29,960 nt of DNA. Origin: CAYGZL01 sp964354345 (GTDB lineage Bacteria; Chloroflexota; Anaerolineae; Anaerolineales; UBA4823). How positions within the stretch are numbered: the first letter of the stretch is position 1; the number at the start of each line of letters is the position of its first letter. Below, in pieces: positions 25,048 to 29,960 of the stretch. Location: positions 1 to 29,960 of the forward strand of contig CAYGZL010000140.1 in assembly GCA_964354345.1 (NCBI GenBank), read 5' to 3'. The notes under the pieces were generated by a model, which worked only from the letters and a program-made list of their open reading frames with translations, did no database searches and was not told the DNA's origin. A program made the translations under genes and the position numbers.

Positions 25048-25428
25048 TTATTCTTCAGGAATGGATTCCTCTTCCACAGGTTCGGGTATAGCCTCATCGG
25101 GTTTTCGTTCTAACATTTGCATCTGCAAAGCAACGACCCGTACTGACGTGCGCGTTTCACCTTGTTTTTCGTATCGTTCAGTGTGCAAACGACCTTCGAG
25201 ATATACAAGGCTCCCTTTGTGGAGGTATTGCTGGCATATTTCTCCCAACTTACCCCAGGCTTCGATGTAAAACCAGTCAGTGGCCTCTTTCAAATCACCT
25301 TCGCTACCACGCCAAAACCTGTCGACCGCCAAAGAAAAGAGGGTTACTTTTTTACCAGTCGGCGTAAAACGTTGTTCCGGATCTTTTCCCAAGCGTCCAA
25401 TGAGTTGCACTTTATTCAAAGATGGCAT
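25048..25428 (-). CDS. ssb: Single-stranded DNA-binding protein
   Basis: SSB coats single-stranded DNA during replication and repair. The 126-residue protein is one OB-fold: LNKVQLIGRLGKDPEQRFTPTG, the WFYIEAWGKLGEICQQYLHKGSLVYLEGRL core and the final beta strand around VRVVALQMQML. The C-terminal tail is short and acidic (EPVEEESIPEE) but lacks the usual DDDIPF-type ending with a terminal phenylalanine that recruits partner proteins. GGAGG lies just before the ATG. It stands alone, without the rpsF and rpsR genes that often flank ssb, though a ychF-type gene is close by, as in many origin-proximal clusters. Confidence 0.93.
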   Translation of the reverse strand: MPSLNKVQLIGRLGKDPEQRFTPTGKKVTLFSLAVDRFWRGSEGDLKEATDWFYIEAWGKLGEICQQYLHKGSLVYLEGRLHTERYEKQGETRTSVRVVALQMQMLERKPDEAIPEPVEEESIPEE

Positions 25429-25751
25429 TGTTTCCTCCGGGTTTTAATTTGATAAGTATTATTGAAAACGCTATTTACTAGTATTATACTCGTTTTTCTG
25501 GGAGAGCGGGTTTACCCGTTAGAATCAGCCTGGAATGGTTGCAAACTCTCCCAATCGCTGGTATCCTTAGAGAAGTAATTCGTCGAGTGTGTCTCACAGG
25601 TTATGTGATATTTAAAGGTTGCTTTTCCTTGTACACTCGCAAAACCACTCAGATGCATAAGATAATGAAGGCGATCGTGTAGATGCTATGCGTATTGAAT
25701 TTTTATATGTTTATATCATTTTTAATTGATATATAGAAGGGCGAATCGCAT
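25429..25751. other. Divergent intergenic region, ssb / deoxynucleoside kinase
   Basis: This 323-base gene-free stretch is AT-rich. A TATAAT for ssb lies on the minus strand at 25483-25488 within the palindrome AGTATTATACT (25480-25490), but no matching -35 is seen. CGGGT-TT-ACCCG (25507-25518) is a short inverted repeat. On the kinase side, TATATCA/TGATATA (25712-25718 and 25727-25733) is a possible operator about 20 bases before the start codon. No exact DnaA or LexA box was seen here. Confidence 0.45.
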
Positions 25752-26405
25752 ATGTACATGGCTATTGAGGGCGTAATTGGGGTTGGTAAAACCACGCTAG
25801 CCCGATTGCTCCAACCCGCTTTTCAGGCTGACCTGTTGTTGGAAGTCTTTGAGGAAAACCCCTTTCTTTCAGATTTTTATGGAGATCGGGCGCGTTATGC
25901 CTTTCAGACGCAGATTTTTTTCCTACTCAGCCGGTATTACCAACAGCGCCGGACTGTCGCAAGTCTACTTGACCAGGGGAAAAGCTTGATTGCTGATTAC
26001 ACTTTTGAAAAGGATGCTCTGTTTGCCCAGATCAATCTGCATGGTGATGAACTCGATATGTATTACAAAGTGCATGAAGCGCTGGCGGAAAAGATCGTCC
26101 TACCAGACCTGATCATTTACTTACGGGCCAGTACCGAAGTGCTCTTGCAACGAATTACTTTCCGAGACCGCTCCTATGAGCGCAAGATTGAACCTTTCTA
26201 TATAGAACAGCTTAATCAATCGTATGAGTCTTACTTTACCGATCGCAAAGATCGCCGTTCGCCGGTATTGATTCTCGATACTAATCAGTTAGATTACGTA
26301 CATCATCCTGAGGATCTGAGATGGGTTGAGAATCGCGTTCGGCAGACCTTGAAACTGGCACCCTTTCAAACAGAGCTGCCTATGGAAATTGAAGAGGGAA
26401 TATGA
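25752..26405 (+). CDS. Deoxynucleoside kinase (dAK/dGK type)
   Basis: The 217-residue enzyme should phosphorylate a purine deoxynucleoside to its 5'-monophosphate in the salvage pathway. It has P-loop GVIGVGKTT (7-15), EENPFLSDFY (34-43), the DYTFEKDALFA block (82-92) that corresponds to the catalytic D/ERS region and sugar-binding loop, and the Arg-rich lid LLQRITFRDRSYE (131-143). GAAGGG at 25736-25741 is ten bases before the ATG; a second ATG two codons in is possible. Its stop overlaps the next gene's start (ATGA), so the two are coupled. Deoxyadenosine or deoxyguanosine preference cannot be told. Confidence 0.87.
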   Translation: MYMAIEGVIGVGKTTLARLLQPAFQADLLLEVFEENPFLSDFYGDRARYAFQTQIFFLLSRYYQQRRTVASLLDQGKSLIADYTFEKDALFAQINLHGDELDMYYKVHEALAEKIVLPDLIIYLRASTEVLLQRITFRDRSYERKIEPFYIEQLNQSYESYFTDRKDRRSPVLILDTNQLDYVHHPEDLRWVENRVRQTLKLAPFQTELPMEIEEGI

Positions 26406-27418
26406 TGCGAATTACGCGAGATGTGCTGTTAAAAGTCATGCGGGATGCAGTATCGAGGCGCACGCGTGCAGACCGAAACTTGATAGCAGCCTATTTGTGT
26501 GGATCGTTATTAGATGATGACTATTTACTTGGCGGTGTCACTGACATTGACCTGGTATATGTGCATTCGGATGTAATCCTGGCTGAACGCGAGATCCAAC
26601 CCATTACGGATGAAGTGCACCTGGATATTGCACATCATTTTCACCGGGATTATCGCCAGACACGCCAATTGCGTGTGCATCCCTGGCTTGGACCCACGTT
26701 GAAAAACTGCCTGATCCTGTATGATCCACAGCATTTATTGGATTTCACTCAAGCGAGTGTACGCGGTCAATACGACCGCCCTGATCACGTTTTACAGCGC
26801 ATTTATCCCCAAGTAGAATCAGCCCGTAAGATTTGGGCCGGGTTTCATGCACTTAATAATGAGGTGGGACCGGAGGAGATTCTGACCTATCTTAAATCAA
26901 TTCGACAGGCTGCCTGTGCAATTGCTGGGTTGACAGGGAAGATGCTCACCGAACGGCGGTTTATGCTGCTCTATCGATCGGTGACTGAGGCGATTGGTCA
27001 TCCAGGTCTATATGCTGGAATGGTTGGATTGTTGGGTGGTGCACACGCTGAGGCTGGGTTGGTAAAGGCGTGGATGCCTGCCTGGCAGTCGGCCTATCAT
27101 GCGTTGTCCCCTGACACAGCGCCTGTTCGCCTGCATGCGCTGCGCGAGTCATATTATCTGCACGGGTTGGAGGCATTGATTGCCAGCGAACAGCCGCAAT
27201 CTGTGCTTTGGCCCCTGCTGAACACCTGGACTTTAGCCATCAGCAAGCTGCCAAAGGAGAGTCCCACCCGCTCCGAATGGCAAAAATTGCTCGAAACACT
27301 CGGGCTATTCGGGACTGGTTTTCAGGAAAGGCTGATGGCCCTGGATGCCTACTTGGACCTGGTAGAAGAGATTATTGAAAAATGGGCGCGCGAGAATGGG
27401 GCTGAATATAGTTCATAA
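26402..27418 (+). CDS. Nucleotidyltransferase-fold protein coupled to the kinase
   Basis: A 338-residue protein whose N-terminal third has the pol-beta nucleotidyltransferase signature: AAYLCGSLLDDDYLLGG with G34-S35, then TDIDLVYVH with D48 and D50, and a third acidic residue D75 in VHLDIAHHF. The rest is a predicted all-helical domain (about 110-330), as in aminoglycoside adenylyltransferase-like and HEPN-linked proteins. All three catalytic acidic residues look present, so it is probably an active nucleotide transferase, but its acceptor is unknown. It overlaps the deoxynucleoside kinase by four bases. A link to nucleotide salvage or to nucleotide-based stress defence is hypothesis. The parS hairpin lies 35 bases downstream. 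Confidence 0.7.
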   Translation: MMRITRDVLLKVMRDAVSRRTRADRNLIAAYLCGSLLDDDYLLGGVTDIDLVYVHSDVILAEREIQPITDEVHLDIAHHFHRDYRQTRQLRVHPWLGPTLKNCLILYDPQHLLDFTQASVRGQYDRPDHVLQRIYPQVESARKIWAGFHALNNEVGPEEILTYLKSIRQAACAIAGLTGKMLTERRFMLLYRSVTEAIGHPGLYAGMVGLLGGAHAEAGLVKAWMPAWQSAYHALSPDTAPVRLHALRESYYLHGLEALIASEQPQSVLWPLLNTWTLAISKLPKESPTRSEWQKLLETLGLFGTGFQERLMALDAYLDLVEEIIEKWARENGAEYSS

Positions 27419-27452
27419 AGAGCTATAAGAAGCGTAGAATTGGTTAACCAAG

Positions 27453-27492
27453 AATCTCCGGCAATGTTTCACGTGAAACATTACCGGAGATT
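27453..27492. repeat. 40-base inverted repeat enclosing parS
   Basis: Two 20-base arms meet at 27472/27473 with a single mismatch (27462 against 27483), giving AATCTCCGG outside and the parS core inside. It lies between the convergent nucleotidyltransferase and slipin genes and may also act as a transcription terminator, although no T-run follows. Beside it is the 12-base palindrome TTGGTTAACCAA (27440-27451). Confidence 0.85.
27465..27480. promoter_or_regulatory. parS chromosome-partition site
   Basis: TGTTTCACGTGAAACA matches the canonical bacterial parS consensus at all 16 positions. ParB binds it, loads as a sliding clamp and, with ParA and SMC, moves the origin region to the new cell. 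Known parS sites cluster near the replication origin, which agrees with the DnaA-box region 6 kb to the left. parA and parB are not in the window. Confidence 0.93.
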
Positions 27493-27516
27493 GATTATTA
27501 AGCAGATAGGGTTGGG

Positions 27517-28509
27517 TTATGGATTAGCGACTGGCGCTTTCGTGTCTGAAGCTGTGACAGCGGAGTGCATGGAGGTCAAGCCGATTATGCCACCCAGGTT
27601 CATGGTATCTACAGCGCTACTGGGAACGATTATTATTGCGCCTTTTTCTTTCAACCCCTCGAACAGCATGTTCATCGCTCGCAAGTGCAGAGCGACTGGG
27701 TTATCAATATATGCCTTGGAGGCCTCTGCGAAAGAGGCGGCGATTTGCTTTTCGGATTCGCCCAAGATGACGCGTGCCTGACGTTCGCGCTCTGCCTGAG
27801 CCTGACGGCTCATCGCGTCTTCCAGGTCGCGAGGAATTACGATGTCCCGGATTTCAACTGATTGTACGGTCACACCCCAGGGAGTTGTGCGCTCATCAAT
27901 GATCTTTTGTAGATCGGCGTCCATCTTAGCCCGACCGACCAGGATGTCTGCCAGGGTCATCTGACCGATTATTTCGCGCAGAGCGGTCTGGGCAGCCCAG
28001 GTGATGGCGACCCGATAATCTTCAACCTCGAGGGAGGCCTTCTTACCATCCCAAACAACCCAGAATAGCACCGCATCTACGTCAACCGGAACGGTATCCT
28101 TTGTTAACGTCTTCTCGGCGTTGAAAGGGGTTACCATGACCCGGTGGTCGATCCAGTTAGGTGTGCTGTCTATAATCGGGATGATCCAGAATAAACCTGG
28201 CCCGCGGAGGTCCTGAAATTTCCCCAGCCTTAGAACAACTGCCTTTTCCCACTGACGGGCAATCTTCAGGGCGAACAGGATGTAGAGCGAAAGGAGAGTA
28301 GAGATTGTCATCACGATGACAATCCATCCTTCGGCGGCACCCACATTGTCCAGCCAGGCTATCAAGGCAATGCCGATAAGGAAAATTACCGCGGCCAGGA
28401 TGCCAGACAAACCATTGATGCGAATATTATCCGGAGCGTGTCCTCCTGAGCGGGTGAATGTTTGGGAGAGAGGTTGGTCAGGATTCTGAATAGTAGGTGT
28501 GGTTTTCAT
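27517..28509 (-). CDS. Slipin (SPFH/Band 7, stomatin-like) membrane protein
   Basis: The 330-residue protein has two N-terminal hydrophobic segments (about 32-54 and 60-82) followed by an SPFH domain. RQWEKAVVLRLGKFQDLRGPGLFWIIPIID opens the domain, and VDVDAVLFWVV, AQTALREIIGQMTLADIL and WGVTVQSVEIRDIVIPRDLEDAMSRQAQAERERQARV are the standard blocks. The C-terminal coiled coil promotes ring or scaffold assembly. Family members organise membrane microdomains and often pair with NfeD proteases, but no nfeD gene is in view. A GntR/YtrA regulator starts the transcript seven bases upstream, so the slipin is probably its regulated partner. Confidence 0.9.
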   Translation of the reverse strand: MKTTPTIQNPDQPLSQTFTRSGGHAPDNIRINGLSGILAAVIFLIGIALIAWLDNVGAAEGWIVIVMTISTLLSLYILFALKIARQWEKAVVLRLGKFQDLRGPGLFWIIPIIDSTPNWIDHRVMVTPFNAEKTLTKDTVPVDVDAVLFWVVWDGKKASLEVEDYRVAITWAAQTALREIIGQMTLADILVGRAKMDADLQKIIDERTTPWGVTVQSVEIRDIVIPRDLEDAMSRQAQAERERQARVILGESEKQIAASFAEASKAYIDNPVALHLRAMNMLFEGLKEKGAIIIVPSSAVDTMNLGGIIGLTSMHSAVTASDTKAPVANP

Positions 28510-28516
28510 TAGTTCC

Positions 28517-28936
28517 TCAAGCTTTCAATATATTGGATGGTTCATTCCCACCGCCGGACTGGTAAAATTGCCATTGGCATTCTACGGCGGTGGTTACTTC
28601 AGTCAGATCGAAACCCAGATTGCGGGCTTCCTGAATGTAGTGGTTGGTCAATTCGTCTAATACCTGACGGCGTAGTCGTTGGTTGGTTTCGGCGGAAGGA
28701 CTTTCCCAGACATAAGTACCGCGGCCTTGTTGAGTGGAAATCAAGCCCATTTCATCCAGGATGCGGTAGGCGCGGGCAATGGTGTTGAAATTAACCCGCA
28801 ATTCGATCGCCATCTCGCGCACGGTGGGGAGCTGGTCGCCAGGTTTCAGCTCGCCATTAATGATCTTCCGGCGAATCTGTTCGACGATTTGTTCATAGAT
28901 CGGTAATCCCGAGCGAAAATCTATCTGGATCTTCAT
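28517..28936 (-). CDS. GntR-family regulator, YtrA type
   Basis: The 139-residue protein has an N-terminal winged helix-turn-helix (IYEQIVEQIRRKIINGELKPGDQLPTVREMAIELRVNFNTIARAYRILDEMGLI, then the wing QQGRGTYV) and only a short helical C-terminal region. This is the compact YtrA layout, in which the regulator commonly controls its own operon of membrane or transporter genes. It precedes the slipin gene by seven bases and shares its promoter. Direct and inverted TTGTATA-type repeats in its promoter are plausible binding sites, giving autorepression. The effector is unknown. Confidence 0.9.
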   Translation of the reverse strand: MKIQIDFRSGLPIYEQIVEQIRRKIINGELKPGDQLPTVREMAIELRVNFNTIARAYRILDEMGLISTQQGRGTYVWESPSAETNQRLRRQVLDELTNHYIQEARNLGFDLTEVTTAVECQWQFYQSGGGNEPSNILKA

Positions 28937-28964
28937 CCTAAATCGTTTTTATTAGTAACTCCAC

Positions 28965-29015
28965 ATTGTATCATTGTGTGATTGTATAATTGTACCAATG
29001 TATAATTGTATACAA
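28965..29015. repeat. Tandem ATTGTATAATTGT repeats, likely GntR operators
   Basis: Three related units with a 16-17-base period (28965-28980, 28981-28997, 28998-29013) share ATTGTATMATTGT-like sequence; the last closes with the palindrome TTGTATACAA (29006-29015). They cover the -10 and leader of the GntR-slipin operon and so are likely sites for the YtrA-type regulator. Confidence 0.65.
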
Positions 29016-29032
29016 TCCGGCTATTTTGTCAA
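29005..29032 (-). promoter_or_regulatory. Promoter of the GntR-slipin operon
   Basis: On the minus strand TTGACA (29027-29032) and TACAAT (29005-29010) are 16 bases apart, with the repeated operator sequence beginning within the spacer and continuing downstream. Transcription would start about 60 bases before the regulator's ATG. Confidence 0.75.
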
Positions 29033-29049
29033 GGTTTGGCAGGCCAGAC

Positions 29050-29083
29050 TTGTGATTTAACCCGGTTCGGAATACACTATTCC
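29050..29083 (+). promoter_or_regulatory. Possible promoter and operator of the ROK kinase gene
   Basis: TTGTGA (29050-29055) and TACACT (29073-29078) are 17 bases apart, each matching four of six consensus bases. The palindrome GGAATA-CAC-TATTCC (29069-29083) covers the -10 and could bind a regulator. Both calls are tentative. Confidence 0.4.
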
Positions 29084-29114
29084 TTACCTGAGAGGTAGCG
29101 AGGTGAGTAACCAA

Positions 29115-29960
29115 ATGATGATAGGTGCAGTGGACATCGGTGGGACGAAGATTGCAGTCGGATTGGTAAGTGCTCATGGAGCGGTGGTTTCCCGGCGAGA
29201 AATCCCCACCCTGCCGGAACGAAACTTTGACCTGGCGATGGATCGTATTACTGCGTTAGTCCAGGAGGTCAGCGCGGGTTATGTACTTCACGGCGTCGGG
29301 GTTGGTTGCACTGGCCCGGTAGATCCTTTCTTGGGGACGATCGGCAATGTTCAGTTATTACCGGGTTGGGAGGGAGGGGATCTGGTCGGTGGGTTGTCGG
29401 CGCGTTTAGGGGTACCCGTGGTGATGGAAAACGATGCAGACGCCGCGGCGTTAGGTGAGTTTGCCTGGGGTGCAGGCCAGTGCGCCAAGCGGTTGATCTA
29501 TCTGACAATCAGCACAGGCATCGGCGCCGGTTTGGTTTTCGATGGCCAGCTGTACCGCGGCGCTGAAGGCGCCCATCCTGAGATTGGACATTTTGTCATC
29601 GATCCCAGCGGTCCGACCTGCACCTGTGGCGCGCGGGGTTGCTGGGAGAGCCTTGCCAGTGGTTTGGCGTTGGCGCGTGACTGTGCCCCATTCGACGCGC
29701 AGCAGGTCTGTGCTGCAGCAAAGCAGGAAGATGTAATGGCGTTGCGGGCGGTTCAGCGAGTGGGATATTATCTCGGCATCGGAGTGGCTAATTTAGTTAC
29801 GCTCTTCACGCCGGATGTAATTGTCCTGGGGGGTGGGTTGATGCAAAGCCGCTTCCTGTTCTGGGAGGCGATCCAGCATGCCGTCCGGACGCAATGCGGC
29901 TATGTGCCCCATGAAAAGACGCGCCTGGTGCCCGCTGCTTTTGGTTCGCAGACTGGTCTG
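29115..29960 (+). CDS. ROK-family glucokinase, 3' end missing
   Basis: ROK sugar kinases phosphorylate glucose or another hexose with ATP in the cytoplasm. The frame runs 282 residues to the right edge without a stop. It has the phosphate-binding DIGGTKIAVGLV (7-18), GVGVGCTGPVDP, the ENDADAAALGEFAWGAG segment, TISTGIGAGLV, and the ROK zinc site EGAHPEIGHFVID with CTCGARGCWES. No DNA-binding domain precedes it, so it is a kinase and not a repressor. AGGTGAG is seven bases before the ATG. An in-frame GTG at 29103 with GAGAGG upstream is an alternative start adding four residues. Glucose is the likely, but not proven, substrate. Confidence 0.9.
   Translation, partial: MMIGAVDIGGTKIAVGLVSAHGAVVSRREIPTLPERNFDLAMDRITALVQEVSAGYVLHGVGVGCTGPVDPFLGTIGNVQLLPGWEGGDLVGGLSARLGVPVVMENDADAAALGEFAWGAGQCAKRLIYLTISTGIGAGLVFDGQLYRGAEGAHPEIGHFVIDPSGPTCTCGARGCWESLASGLALARDCAPFDAQQVCAAAKQEDVMALRAVQRVGYYLGIGVANLVTLFTPDVIVLGGGLMQSRFLFWEAIQHAVRTQCGYVPHEKTRLVPAAFGSQTGL

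Noticed and set aside
27440..27781. 113-residue reading frame starting before parS
   Set aside because: It is antisense to the slipin gene and begins in the parS hairpin.
1..29960. CRISPR array, prophage or intact insertion sequence
   Set aside because: No regularly spaced repeats, phage structural genes or transposase were seen anywhere in the window.

Overview
The window looks like a chromosomal segment of a Chloroflexota bacterium, probably Anaerolineae. This is inferred from the overall gene types, a mix of Gram-positive-like features (clpC-radA pair, GAAC-N4-GTTC LexA-type operator, YtrA-type GntR regulator) and protein resemblance; no rRNA is present to confirm it. It is densely coded, mostly housekeeping, with no transposase, prophage or CRISPR array visible.

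Layout. 1-220: start of a P1/DmpA-family peptidase gene running off the left edge. 570-3317: larE-larB-larC, which make the nickel-pincer nucleotide cofactor of lactate racemase-type enzymes; no larA is in view. 3384-8773: a GH38 alpha-mannosidase, a zinc-type alcohol dehydrogenase lacking one structural-zinc cysteine, and a 23S rRNA uracil methyltransferase. 8857-10022: a near-perfect promoter with a LexA-like box driving a small FtsK/HerA-like ATPase and an unrecognised 93-residue protein. 10003-17448 (minus strand): holA, a DUF6391-like protein, a seven-helix membrane protein, dus, radA and clpC. 17726-19018 (minus): ribosomal protein S1. 19136-21195: a chelatase gene in which chlI reads into chlD only through a -1 frameshift at an A10 run containing the heptamer A_AAA_AAG. 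21196-21612: a gene-free region with DnaA boxes, a DnaA-trio-like tract, an AT-rich stretch and a 40-bp perfect palindrome. 21613-25428: glgC, tRNA-Leu(CAA), a YchF-like GTPase, a DhaL-like protein and ssb. 25752-27418: a deoxynucleoside kinase translationally coupled to a nucleotidyltransferase-fold protein. 27465-27480: an exact parS site inside a hairpin. 27517-28936 (minus): a slipin and its GntR/YtrA regulator. 29115 to the right edge: a ROK-family glucokinase.

How it fits together. The DnaA-box cluster (21.2-21.5 kb) and a canonical parS 6 kb away, with ssb and a ychF-type gene between them, suggest the window spans or adjoins the chromosome replication origin, although dnaA and dnaN are not present. 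The most striking coding feature is the chlI/chlD recoding site, which could supply both AAA+ subunits of a metal chelatase (probably cobalt, with a CobN encoded elsewhere) from one gene. The least understood unit is the SOS-like FtsK-type ATPase operon, the best candidate here for an undescribed system.
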